DNA from: Gelidibacter sp038243395
GTDB lineage: Bacteria; Bacteroidota; Bacteroidia; Flavobacteriales; Flavobacteriaceae
Direction: 5' to 3'
NCBI GenBank assembly: GCA_038243395.1
Contig: JBBSRC010000044.1
Location: forward strand, 1 to 33,978
DNA length: 33,978 nt
A program made the position numbers and the translations under genes. Positions 25,763-33,908 of the stretch are shown here, in pieces. Positions within the stretch are counted from its first letter, which is position 1, and the number at the start of each line of letters is the position of its first letter. The notes below the pieces were generated by a model. The model saw nothing but the letters and a program-made list of their open reading frames with translations. It was not told where the DNA came from and ran no database searches.

Positions 25763-26323
25763 TTAATTGCCATTGGCTATTTCAATTTTTTTTCTTAGAC
25801 TGTCTTTTGCTCTCGAGATCATCGTTCGGCAGTTGGCATTACTAATATTCATGATGTCACAAATTTCCTCATAATCGTAGCCTTCGATTAAAAACAGCGT
25901 CAAACCTATTCGGTAATTATCTTTTAAACTTTTTAGGCACCGTAATATTTCAGCAGCTCTCAAATTATTCCATTCATGATCCCCTTCAAATCCTTGTTCG
26001 TCTTCAATTTTGTATATGACATCCATTAAAGGCACCTCTTTGTTTTTTTCCTTCTTATGATAATCTGAAATACTGTAATTGACAACAATCCGCTTTAGCC
26101 ACGGACCGAACATCGCAAGGTCTTTCAGCGTGTCAAGCTTCGTATAAGCTTTTAAAAAAGATTCTTGCATGATATCTTCGGCTTTATAACTGTCTTTTAC
26201 AATTCTAAAACTAGTGTTATACATGGCTTTGTAATACCTATTGTAGACCTCCATTTGTGCACGTTGGTTACCCAGTTTACATTGCTCAAGCAAGATTTCA
26301 ATATGATGGTTGGTCAGTGTCAA
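25763..26323 (-). CDS. ECF-type RNA polymerase sigma factor
   Basis: This is an alternative sigma factor of 186 residues. Region 2 is at about 24-95 (EVYNRYYKAMYNTSFRI, AEDIMQESFLKAYTKLD) and region 4 at about 125-180 (LKSLKDNYRIGLTLFLIEGY, then YEEICDIMNISNANCRTMIS, a helix-turn-helix). The start is TTG at 26321-26323. The frame has a stop shortly upstream and no ATG before residue 24, which would remove part of region 2. It heads the operon sigma, anti-sigma, DUF4097-like, DUF2807, with a 2-11 nt gap to the anti-sigma gene. The stimulus is unknown; the targets probably include the two surface proteins. Confidence 0.9.
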   Translation of the reverse strand: MTLTNHHIEILLEQCKLGNQRAQMEVYNRYYKAMYNTSFRIVKDSYKAEDIMQESFLKAYTKLDTLKDLAMFGPWLKRIVVNYSISDYHKKEKNKEVPLMDVIYKIEDEQGFEGDHEWNNLRAAEILRCLKSLKDNYRIGLTLFLIEGYDYEEICDIMNISNANCRTMISRAKDSLRKKIEIANGN

Positions 26324-26490
26324 AAAAACATTTGCTTTGATGTAAAGATGAAGTTATTTAAACTTTGTTACAGTTTTGGAAAATATAATTAAAGAATTAT
26401 GAAACAAGCGATCTAGAATCCATATATAATTTAAAGATCTTGACGCAGATTAGATCGTGGATGACATATGAAATGGTTTTTATCAATTTA

Positions 26491-26616
26491 TTGACTCCCG
26501 ACTGAAACCTTCGGACTGAGAACGGCCGACTGAATATTGAAGACTGCTTACTGAAAACTCAAAACTGAAGACTGCCAACCGAATAGTGAAGACTACCTAC
26601 TAATTCCTGAGCACTA
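26491..26616. repeat. degenerate heptanucleotide tandem repeat (NNNACTG)
   Basis: The stretch divides into 18 consecutive 7-nt units with consensus (A/C)(A/C)(G/A)ACTG. Examples in register are CCGACTG at 26498, CGGACTG at 26512, CCGACTG at 26526, AAGACTG at 26540, CTTACTG at 26547, AAAACTG at 26561 and AAGACTG at 26568. Exact ACTG cores are spaced 14, 14, 14, 7, 14 and 7 nt apart. It encodes no open frame of note. Confidence 0.85.
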
Positions 26617-26734
26617 CATATCAACTATGGCATAACTATTGAAAACATAGGGTAAGAACCTTGATGGCCCACGGTCTAATGCGCTGATGGTCAGTGTTTG
26701 GTTCTGTATTTTAGTAACACAAAAAACAAAGTCG

Positions 26735-26750
26735 TGTCAATTTTATGACA
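26735..26750. promoter_or_regulatory. inverted repeat TGTCA-N6-TGACA upstream of lon
   Basis: TGTCA (26735-26739) and TGACA (26746-26750) form a small perfect inverted repeat 20 nt before the lon start codon. Its place suggests a possible operator or heat-shock control element. The arms are short, so chance cannot be excluded. Confidence 0.3.
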
Positions 26751-26769
26751 TAATGACCATAAACATAAT

Positions 26770-29220
26770 ATGAAAGAATCTAAATTTTTAAGTCTTGACA
26801 GTTTGTCATTTCAGGAGTTTGATGAAAACTCTGAGTTAATTCCTTTGATGACCCCAGAAGACGAAGAGAAAATTAATAACGAAGAATTACCCGCAACTTT
26901 ACCGATTTTACCCTTAAGAAATACGGTATTATTCCCAGGAGTCGTCATTCCAATTACAGCCGGAAGAGATAAATCCATCAAATTAATCAATGAGGCCAAT
27001 AAGGGCAGCAAGGTTATTGGGGTGGTATCTCAAAAAGACGGGAGTATTGAAGATCCTGATGGAAAGGATGTTTATAAAACGGGTACAGTGGCGCGAATAC
27101 TTCGCGTACTGAAAATGCCTGATGGTAATACCACTATTATTATCCAAGGAAAAAAACGCTTCGAAATTGATCAGGTCATCACGGAAGATCCATATATCAC
27201 AGCGACGGTTAAAGATGTTGCAGAAGCTAAACCAGCGGTAGATAATGAGGAATTTTCTGCGATTATCGAATCTATTAAAGAGTTGGCACTTCAAATTATA
27301 AAGGAAAGTCCCAACATTCCGTCGGAGGCGAGTTTTGCGATCAAGAACATTGAAAGCAATTCGTTTTTGGTGAATTTTGTGTCCTCTAACATGAATCTTT
27401 CTGTAGAGGAAAAACAAAAATTATTGGAAATCAATGATTTGAAAGAACGCGCATTGGCGACTTTAAAGTTTATGAATGTTGAATTTCAAAAGTTAGCTCT
27501 TAAAAATGATATTCAATCGAAGGTTCAAAGTGATATGAACCAACAGCAGCGGGAATATTTTTTACATCAACAAATGAAAACCATTCAGGAAGAGTTGGGT
27601 GGTGTATCTTACGATGAAGAGATTGATGAGATGAAAGAGCTTTCAAAAACCAAAAAATGGGACGAGAAAGTGGATTCGCATTTTCAAAGGGAGTTGATGA
27701 AACTGCAACGCATGAATCCGCAAGTTGCTGAATATTCGATCCAGAGAAATTATTTGGAACTTTTTCTTGAATTGCCGTGGAATGAGTTCAGTAAAGATAA
27801 ATTCGATTTAAAAAGAGCCCAGCGTATCTTAGATCGTGACCATTATGGTTTGGATGATGTCAAACGAAGAATCATCGAATATTTGGCCGTTATAAAATTG
27901 CGGAACGATATGAAATCGCCTATTCTTTGTCTATACGGACCTCCAGGAGTAGGGAAAACCTCTTTAGGGAAATCGGTTGCAGAGGCTTTGGGCCGAGAAT
28001 ACATTAGAATGTCATTGGGTGGTTTGCGTGATGAAGCGGAAATCCGTGGCCACAGAAAAACATATATTGGTGCGATGCCAGGGCGCATCCTTCAAAGTTT
28101 AAAAAAAGCTGGAACATCGAATCCTGTGTTTGTATTGGATGAGATTGATAAACTGTCCAACAGTAGCCAAGGCGATCCATCTTCTGCAATGTTGGAAGTA
28201 TTGGATCCTGAGCAAAACTCTGAATTTCATGATAACTTTTTGGAAATGGGCTTTGACCTATCAAAAGTCATGTTTATTGCGACGGCAAATAGTTTGAGTA
28301 CCATTCAACCAGCTTTATTGGATCGTATGGAAATTATAGATGTTACCGGTTATACCATTGAAGAAAAGGTTGAGATCGCCAAACGTCATTTATTGCCAAA
28401 ACAACTCAAGGAACACGGTTTAACCGACGTAGATCTGAAGATAGCCAAACCACAATTAGAGAAAATTGTTGAAGGTTATACCAGAGAATCCGGTGTGAGA
28501 GGACTTGAAAAGCAATTGGCTAAAATGGTGCGTTATGCGGCTAAAAACATAGCCATGGAAGAACCTTATAATAAAAAGATTTCTAATGACGATGTTAATG
28601 AAGTATTGGGTTCACCACGAATGCAGCGCGACAAATATGAAAATAACAATGTGGCAGGGGTAGTTACTGGATTGGCTTGGACCCGTGTGGGTGGGGATAT
28701 TTTATTTATTGAATCTATTCTTTCCAAAGGAAAAGGGACATTAACCATTACGGGTAATTTAGGAACGGTCATGAAGGAGTCGGCCACGATTGCCATGGAG
28801 TACATTAAATCCAATGCTGCAGAATTTGATATTGATCCCGAAGTTTTCGGGAAATATAATGTACATATTCACGTACCAGAAGGCGCAACTCCAAAAGACG
28901 GGCCAAGTGCGGGGGTTACGATGCTGACCTCATTGGTTTCGTTGTTTACACAACGTAAGGTAAAAAATAATTTGGCCATGACAGGAGAAATTACTTTACG
29001 AGGAAAAGTATTGCCAGTCGGTGGCATCAAGGAAAAAATATTGGCCGCAAAACGTGCTCGTATCAAGGAAATTCTACTTTGTGAAGATAATAGACGTGAC
29101 ATCGAGGAGATAAAACCTGAGTACTTAAAAGGTTTAACATTCCATTATGTGACAGACATGAGTGATGTTATCAAGGAAGCTCTTACAGATGAGAAAGTCA
29201 AGAACTTTAAAACATTATAA
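26770..29220 (+). CDS. lon: ATP-dependent protease Lon
   Basis: Lon (endopeptidase La) degrades misfolded and regulatory proteins in the cytoplasm. The 816 residues match the family. The N-terminal LON substrate domain covers about 40-240 (LPILPLRNTVLFPGVVIPI). The AAA+ module has Walker A GPPGVGKT (390-397) and Walker B VFVLDEIDKL. The protease domain carries the Ser-Lys dyad: S713 in KDGPSAGVTM and K754 in PVGGIKEKIL. An acidic 40-residue N-terminal leader precedes the LON domain. A perfect terminator follows at 29225-29251. An inverted repeat at 26735-26750 could be involved in stress regulation. Confidence 0.97.
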   Translation: MKESKFLSLDSLSFQEFDENSELIPLMTPEDEEKINNEELPATLPILPLRNTVLFPGVVIPITAGRDKSIKLINEANKGSKVIGVVSQKDGSIEDPDGKDVYKTGTVARILRVLKMPDGNTTIIIQGKKRFEIDQVITEDPYITATVKDVAEAKPAVDNEEFSAIIESIKELALQIIKESPNIPSEASFAIKNIESNSFLVNFVSSNMNLSVEEKQKLLEINDLKERALATLKFMNVEFQKLALKNDIQSKVQSDMNQQQREYFLHQQMKTIQEELGGVSYDEEIDEMKELSKTKKWDEKVDSHFQRELMKLQRMNPQVAEYSIQRNYLELFLELPWNEFSKDKFDLKRAQRILDRDHYGLDDVKRRIIEYLAVIKLRNDMKSPILCLYGPPGVGKTSLGKSVAEALGREYIRMSLGGLRDEAEIRGHRKTYIGAMPGRILQSLKKAGTSNPVFVLDEIDKLSNSSQGDPSSAMLEVLDPEQNSEFHDNFLEMGFDLSKVMFIATANSLSTIQPALLDRMEIIDVTGYTIEEKVEIAKRHLLPKQLKEHGLTDVDLKIAKPQLEKIVEGYTRESGVRGLEKQLAKMVRYAAKNIAMEEPYNKKISNDDVNEVLGSPRMQRDKYENNNVAGVVTGLAWTRVGGDILFIESILSKGKGTLTITGNLGTVMKESATIAMEYIKSNAAEFDIDPEVFGKYNVHIHVPEGATPKDGPSAGVTMLTSLVSLFTQRKVKNNLAMTGEITLRGKVLPVGGIKEKILAAKRARIKEILLCEDNRRDIEEIKPEYLKGLTFHYVTDMSDVIKEALTDEKVKNFKTL

Positions 29221-29224
29221 ACGC

Positions 29225-29251
29225 AACGGCAACAAATTGTTGCCGTTTTTG
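29225..29251 (+). terminator. intrinsic terminator after lon
   Basis: AACGGCAACAA (29225-29235) pairs with TTGTTGCCGTT (29237-29247) and runs into T residues. Confidence 0.82.
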
Positions 29252-29300
29252 TTTGGTTTAAAAATAAATCAAACATATCAGCGATTCACATAAGAAATAT

Positions 29301-29308
29301 TACTTTTG
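29301..29308 (+). promoter_or_regulatory. promoter -7 element TACTTTTG for porQ-cmk
   Basis: TACTTTTG matches TAnnTTTG exactly. No TTG is seen 19-20 nt upstream. The element ends 7 nt before the porQ ATG, so transcription would begin within a few bases of the start codon. Confidence 0.5.
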
Positions 29309-29315
29309 TCATTCT

Positions 29316-30335
29316 ATGATCAAGAGGATTACTGTCTTATTCTGTATAATTTCGAACATCTCAGTTTTTGCCCAACTTGGTGGTGAATCCACTTACCAAT
29401 TCTTGAACTTGGTATCCTCACCCAGGCAAGCCGCATTAGGAGGAAAAGTCATCACAAATTTTGATTATGACGTTACAGGAGGTCTTTATAACCCAGCGAC
29501 TATAAATCCTGAAATGGATAACCAATTGGCTTTAAATTACTCCAGTTATTTGGGTGGCATTAGTTATGGTACGGGTGCTTACGCCTATACTTGGGACAGG
29601 CACGTGCAAACCATTCATATTGGCATGACCTATATTAATTATGGTAAATTTGATGGTTATGATCAGAACGGTATCTCCACGGGGACATTTACGGGTAACG
29701 AAGCGGCGTTGTCCTTTGGATATGCGTTTAGAATTCCCTATTCAGATTTTTACCTTGGCGCTAGCGGAAAAATAATTACTTCACAGTTGGAACAATACAA
29801 TTCTGTGGGAGGTGCTATTGATGCTGGCGTAATTTACATTAATGAAGACCTTGATTTTCATGCCGCGATAACCGTTAGAAATTTAGGAACACAATTTACA
29901 ACCTATGCCGATCTAAATGAAAAATTACCACTTGAAGTCAATTTAGGACTTTCTCAAACCTTGCAACATGTGCCACTTAGATGGCATCTTACTTTTGATA
30001 ATTTACAGCAATGGCCCATAGGTTTCTCTAATCCCGCCAGAGCTACTACAGATTTAGACGGAAATCAGACTCAAGATAAAGTGGGTTTTTTGAACGAACT
30101 AATGCGCCACACAATACTAGGAGCAGAACTCTTTCCCGACAGAGGATTCAATTTGCGATTGGGATATAATTTTAGACGTGCTGAAGAACTTCGCATTGTT
30201 GATCAACGTAATTTTTCGGGACTGTCTTTTGGAATTGGCATTAAGCTCAATAAAATGCGTTTTAGTTATACACACGCACGCTACACAAGTGCATCCAATA
30301 CCAGTTTTTTCGGACTACAAATAGATTTACGATAA
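29316..30335 (+). CDS. porQ: type IX secretion system protein PorQ
   Basis: PorQ is an outer-membrane barrel of the type IX secretion system; with PorU, PorV and PorZ it belongs to the attachment machinery that processes secreted proteins. The 339-residue protein has a signal peptide (1-19, ending ISVFAQ) and starts LGGESTYQFLNLVSSPRQAALGGK, which is the PorQ signature, followed by GGLYNPATINPEMDNQLAL. It shares the PorV-like (FadL-type) barrel fold and ends SNTSFFGLQIDLR. Its stop overlaps the cmk start by one base (TAATG), so cmk is co-translated. Presence of PorQ implies that the organism has a type IX system. Confidence 0.9.
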   Translation: MIKRITVLFCIISNISVFAQLGGESTYQFLNLVSSPRQAALGGKVITNFDYDVTGGLYNPATINPEMDNQLALNYSSYLGGISYGTGAYAYTWDRHVQTIHIGMTYINYGKFDGYDQNGISTGTFTGNEAALSFGYAFRIPYSDFYLGASGKIITSQLEQYNSVGGAIDAGVIYINEDLDFHAAITVRNLGTQFTTYADLNEKLPLEVNLGLSQTLQHVPLRWHLTFDNLQQWPIGFSNPARATTDLDGNQTQDKVGFLNELMRHTILGAELFPDRGFNLRLGYNFRRAEELRIVDQRNFSGLSFGIGIKLNKMRFSYTHARYTSASNTSFFGLQIDLR

Positions 30336-31024
30336 TGAAGAAAATTACCATTGCCATTGACGGTTTTTCATCAACAGGAAAAAGTACGGTTGCTAAACAA
30401 CTGGCGAAAGCTTTAGAATATGTTTATGTGGATTCTGGAGCCATGTACCGAGCAGTGACCTTATATGCCATGCAAAACCGAATTATTACAAAAGATTATT
30501 TTGATGTCGAACGGTTAGTTTCAGAATTAAATAACATAAAAATCAACTTCCATTATAATGACAACGTAGGTTTCGCCGAAGTGTATTTAAATGGGATAAA
30601 CGTTGAAAAGGAAGTGCGAACACTAGAGGTATCACAAAGTGTCAGTCAGGTGGCTGAAATTTCAGAGGTTCGAAAAGTATTGGTGCTGCAACAAAAACAA
30701 ATGGGGCAGGAGAAAGGTGTCGTTATGGATGGACGTGATATAGGCACGGTTGTTTTCCCTGATGCCGAATTAAAGGTATTTATGACCGCTTCCGCAGAAA
30801 CAAGGGCCAAGAGACGTTATGAAGAACTCATGGAAAGAAATGACGACGTTAGTTATGAAGACGTATTAAATAATGTTGAATCTCGTGATTTGATTGATTC
30901 TACAAGAGAAGATTCTCCATTGATGAAGGCCGATGACGCCATTGAGATTGACAATTCGCTCATGTCTTTGGAGACTCAATTTGAAAAGCTACTAGCTTTG
31001 GCGCAAAATGAAATAAGTCATTAA
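30335..31024 (+). CDS. cmk: cytidylate kinase
   Basis: Cmk phosphorylates CMP and dCMP with ATP. The 229-residue protein shows the P-loop IDGFSSTGKSTVAKQL (8-23), a Ser-Ser-Thr variant of the usual G(P/S)SGxGKS, the nucleoside-binding DSGAMYRAVTLYA (33-45), the MDGRDIGTVVFPDAELK motif and the lid region TRAKRRYEEL. A terminator follows at 31106-31135. The porQ-cmk pair overlaps by one base, and nothing functional obviously links them; the arrangement is probably historical. In many bacteria cmk lies close to rpsA, as here. Confidence 0.95.
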   Translation: MKKITIAIDGFSSTGKSTVAKQLAKALEYVYVDSGAMYRAVTLYAMQNRIITKDYFDVERLVSELNNIKINFHYNDNVGFAEVYLNGINVEKEVRTLEVSQSVSQVAEISEVRKVLVLQQKQMGQEKGVVMDGRDIGTVVFPDAELKVFMTASAETRAKRRYEELMERNDDVSYEDVLNNVESRDLIDSTREDSPLMKADDAIEIDNSLMSLETQFEKLLALAQNEISH

Positions 31025-31105
31025 TATGTTGGCATTCGTTTCTCCCACAGAAAGGTTAAGACGGCTGAGTTCAGCGTCATCTGGGTTTTATCGAAATTAT
31101 CGCAC

Positions 31106-31135
31106 AAAAAAAACGACCCAGTGGATCGTTTTTTT
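31106..31135. terminator. bidirectional terminator between cmk and the LysM gene
   Basis: AAACGA-C-CC and GG-A-TCGTTT pair around an AGT loop with one mismatch, flanked by A residues on the left and T residues on the right, so it can stop transcription from either side. Confidence 0.7.
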
Positions 31136-31156
31136 AATTTGAAAATATAAATCAAT

Positions 31157-31534
31157 TTATAAATTTGGAATAATAAGTTCTTGATCCGGATGAATCGTAT
31201 CAGGATTATTTAAGATATCTGAATTCGCAGCAAATATTTTTTGATACTTAGAAGGATCACCATAATACTGTTTAGCAATTTTACCAAGGGTTTCACCAGA
31301 TTTTACCGTATGTCTCGCAAATACAGAAGTATCTTCCACTTTTATGTCTGCTTGAATATCGGAAGGATTTTCGCCACCAACAGCTTTAATTTTATCCCAT
31401 ATTAGATTCTTTTCGTATTGATTTTTTGCCGTGCCCTTGATTTTTAAGACACCATTCTCTTCTGAGACATCTCCATTTCCAATGTTTAATTTTTGTCCTA
31501 GGTCTAAAACACTTTGATACTTAGATTTTACCAT
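31157..31534 (-). CDS. BON-LysM protein (Kbp/YgaU-like)
   Basis: This small soluble protein of 125 residues has a BON-type domain (about 1-70, GDVSEENGVLKIKGTAKN) followed by one LysM domain (73-123: HTVKSGETLGKIAKQYYGD, PDTIHPDQELIIP). No signal peptide is visible. This two-domain order is that of E. coli Kbp (YgaU), a cytoplasmic potassium-binding protein of about 149 residues; the homologue here lacks some 20 residues. A cell-wall role through LysM is less likely without export. It is a single gene with a shared terminator. Confidence 0.85.
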   Translation of the reverse strand: MVKSKYQSVLDLGQKLNIGNGDVSEENGVLKIKGTAKNQYEKNLIWDKIKAVGGENPSDIQADIKVEDTSVFARHTVKSGETLGKIAKQYYGDPSKYQKIFAANSDILNNPDTIHPDQELIIPNL

Positions 31535-31690
31535 GATATTGAGTTTTTAAATTTAATTTATGTGTCTTGTAAAGATATCATATTATGAATCATAATGATA
31601 ACACTATCAATTCAAATTTTAACCAGTTTAAAAAAACTTAAACCTCATGAATTAAGAGGTTTATATTTAGTGAATAAGGAATATATATTG

Positions 31691-31698
31691 TATTTTTG
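31691..31698 (+). promoter_or_regulatory. promoter -7 element TATTTTTG for rpsA
   Basis: TATTTTTG matches TAnnTTTG exactly and is followed by CACTCC. About 20 nt upstream is TTTAG rather than TTTG. A start near 31703 gives an mRNA leader of about 118 nt before rpsA. Confidence 0.6.
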
Positions 31699-31752
31699 CA
31701 CTCCTTTTAGCGATACCTGTGGAAGATAAAAGGAATGAAACATAATTTTAAA

Positions 31753-31815
31753 TAACACTTCTGTGTGTTAGTCGCATAAAACTTCCTAAAACACCCAGAA
31801 TACAAACCAGTATTC
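31753..31815 (+). promoter_or_regulatory. two hairpins in the rpsA leader
   Basis: TAACAC (31753-31758) pairs with GTGTTA (31765-31770), and GAATAC (31798-31803) pairs perfectly with GTATTC (31810-31815). The second stem ends 5 nt before the rpsA ATG, a good position for control of translation, possibly by S1 protein itself. Confidence 0.45.
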
Positions 31816-31820
31816 AGCAA

Positions 31821-33683
31821 ATGTCTGAAAAAGAAACAAATCAAGCCGAGGTAGAAACTACTGAAGCGACAGAAACAGCAGTAGAAACTCAAACTACTGA
31901 CAATGCAGCTCCTAAAGTATCGGAAGCGCAATCAAACCCTGAAAAATTCTTAGCGGATTTCAACTGGCACAATTACGAAGAAGGAATTGAGCAAGTAGAT
32001 GACAAAAAACTTAAGGAGTTTGAAAAATTAGTATCCGAAAATTTTGTGGACACTCTTGATGACGAAGTTGTTGAAGGTGAAGTGATCCATATTACTGATC
32101 GTGATGCTATCATTGACATCAACGCAAAATCTGAAGGTGTAATTTCTCTTAACGAGTTCCGTTACAATCCAAATTTAAAAGTTGGTGACAAAGTAGAAGT
32201 ATTAATTGATGTACGTGAAGATGCTAACGGACAGTTGGTATTATCTCATCGTAAAGCTAGAGTAATCAAAGCTTGGGATCGTGTAAACAATGCGCATGAC
32301 ACTGGCGAAATCGTAAACGGTTTTGTGAAATGTCGTACAAAAGGTGGTATGATCGTTGACGTTTTTGGTATTGAAGCTTTCTTACCAGGTTCGCAAATTG
32401 ACGTGAAACCTATTAGAGATTACGATCAGTACGTTAATAAAACAATGGAGTTTAAAGTTGTGAAAATCAACCACGAATTCAAAAACATTGTTGTTTCTCA
32501 TAAAGCGCTTATTGAAGCGGATATTGAAGAGCAGAAAAAAGAAATCATCAGCCAGTTAGAAAAAGGACAAGTGTTAGAAGGTATTGTTAAAAATATTACT
32601 TCTTACGGTGTCTTTATCGACCTTGGTGGTGTAGATGGATTGGTTCACATTACTGACCTTTCTTGGTCACGTATCAACCATCCAAACGAAATTGTTGAAT
32701 TGGACCAAAAACTTAACGTGGTTATCCTTGATTTTGATGAAGATAAATCAAGAATCCAGTTAGGTCTAAAACAATTGAGCAAACATCCTTGGGAAGCTTT
32801 AGGCGATACTGTAAAAGTTGGAGATAAAGTAAAAGGAAAAGTTGTTGTTATTGCTGACTACGGTGCATTTATTGAAGTAGAAGAAGGTGTAGAAGGATTA
32901 GTTCACGTAAGTGAAATGTCTTGGTCAACCCATTTACGTTCTGCTCAAGACTTCGTAAAAGTTGGTGATGAAATTGAAGCGGTTATTTTAACTCTTGATA
33001 GAGAAGACCGTAAAATGTCATTAGGTATCAAACAATTGACTCCAGATCCATGGACTGATATTACAAACAAATACCCAGTAGGTTCTAAACATTCTGGTAT
33101 TGTGCGTAACTTCACAAACTTTGGTGTGTTTGTAGAATTAGAAGAAGGTATTGACGGGTTGATTTACATCTCTGATCTATCTTGGACTAAGAAAATCAAG
33201 CATCCAAGTGAGTTCTGTAATGTAGGTGATACCTTAGATGTTGTGGTATTGGAATTAGATGTTGAAGGACGTAAATTAAGTTTAGGTCATAAACAAACAA
33301 CTGCTAATCCTTGGGACAAATACGAAACTGAATTTGCTCTAGGAACCACGCATAAAGCAGAGATTTCTGAAATGGTAGATAAAGGTGCAACTGTAGAGTT
33401 TAACGAGGATATCGTTGCTTTCGTACCTTCACGTCATTTAGAAATGGAAGATGGTAAGAAATTGAAAAAAGGAGACACTGCTGAATTCAAAATTATTGAG
33501 TTCAATAAAGAATTCAAACGTGTTGTTGCTTCTCATACTGCTATTTTTAAAGAAGATGAAATTGCTAACGTAAAAGCGGCTGTTGCAAAACAAGAAGCTA
33601 CTGCGGCAGAAGCAAAACCTACACTTGGTGATGCTAATGATGCTTTACAAGCTCTTAAAGACAAAATGGAAGGGAAAAGTTAA
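31821..33683 (+). CDS. rpsA: 30S ribosomal protein S1
   Basis: S1 helps the ribosome bind mRNA, especially structured or leader-poor messages. The 620-residue protein has an acidic N-terminal stretch (1-60, Glu/Thr-rich) followed by about six S1 RNA-binding domains: near 75-145, 160-230, 248-318 (GIVKNITSYGVFIDLGGVDG), 335-405 (VVVIADYGAFIEVEEGVEG), 420-490 (IVRNFTNFGVFVELEEGIDG) and 505-575, and an Ala-rich tail. It is longer than E. coli S1 (557) mainly at the ends. A leader with two hairpins precedes it, and a 13-bp terminator follows. Confidence 0.95.
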   Translation: MSEKETNQAEVETTEATETAVETQTTDNAAPKVSEAQSNPEKFLADFNWHNYEEGIEQVDDKKLKEFEKLVSENFVDTLDDEVVEGEVIHITDRDAIIDINAKSEGVISLNEFRYNPNLKVGDKVEVLIDVREDANGQLVLSHRKARVIKAWDRVNNAHDTGEIVNGFVKCRTKGGMIVDVFGIEAFLPGSQIDVKPIRDYDQYVNKTMEFKVVKINHEFKNIVVSHKALIEADIEEQKKEIISQLEKGQVLEGIVKNITSYGVFIDLGGVDGLVHITDLSWSRINHPNEIVELDQKLNVVILDFDEDKSRIQLGLKQLSKHPWEALGDTVKVGDKVKGKVVVIADYGAFIEVEEGVEGLVHVSEMSWSTHLRSAQDFVKVGDEIEAVILTLDREDRKMSLGIKQLTPDPWTDITNKYPVGSKHSGIVRNFTNFGVFVELEEGIDGLIYISDLSWTKKIKHPSEFCNVGDTLDVVVLELDVEGRKLSLGHKQTTANPWDKYETEFALGTTHKAEISEMVDKGATVEFNEDIVAFVPSRHLEMEDGKKLKKGDTAEFKIIEFNKEFKRVVASHTAIFKEDEIANVKAAVAKQEATAAEAKPTLGDANDALQALKDKMEGKS

Positions 33684-33704
33684 TCCGACCATTTTAATAA
33701 AAAG

Positions 33705-33739
33705 AAAAGCCTTCAACTCACGTTGAGGGCTTTTTTTTT
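33705..33739 (+). terminator. intrinsic terminator after rpsA
   Basis: AAAAGCCTTCAAC (33705-33717) pairs with GTTGAGGGCTTTT (33722-33734, one G-T pair) over a four-base loop and continues into T residues. Confidence 0.88.
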
Positions 33740-33855
33740 ACAAGCAACTTTTGTAAAGAGATGCCCTTTTTTAATGTACTAAAAATCTTGAACTTTTGAT
33801 AGATGAAACAAAATATTATAATTCACAACTCCCCAACTAAACAAATAGAAATTCA

Positions 33856-33885
33856 TTGCATACAAGAATTTTTATCCTAAATTTG
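33856..33885 (+). promoter_or_regulatory. Bacteroidota-type promoter for pyrR
   Basis: TTG at 33856-33858, a 19-nt spacer and TAAATTTG at 33878-33885 fit the Bacteroidota consensus. The pyrR ATG lies 24 nt beyond, leaving a leader of about 18-20 nt, too short for a classical PyrR attenuator. Confidence 0.72.
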
Positions 33886-33908
33886 TCATCCAATCCGTTT
33901 GGAAATCT

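Larger units (their letters stand above)
26324..26769. other. 446-bp intergenic region between the sigma operon and lon
   Basis: No gene is supported here. It holds a degenerate 7-nt-period repeat (26491-26616) and an inverted repeat near lon (26735-26750), both listed separately. It must also contain divergent promoters for the sigma operon and lon, but I did not find convincing TAnnTTTG elements. Confidence 0.6.

Noticed and set aside
26491..26616. Heptamer array as a CRISPR
   Set aside because: The unit is only 7 nt, degenerate and directly adjacent, with no spacers and no cas genes.
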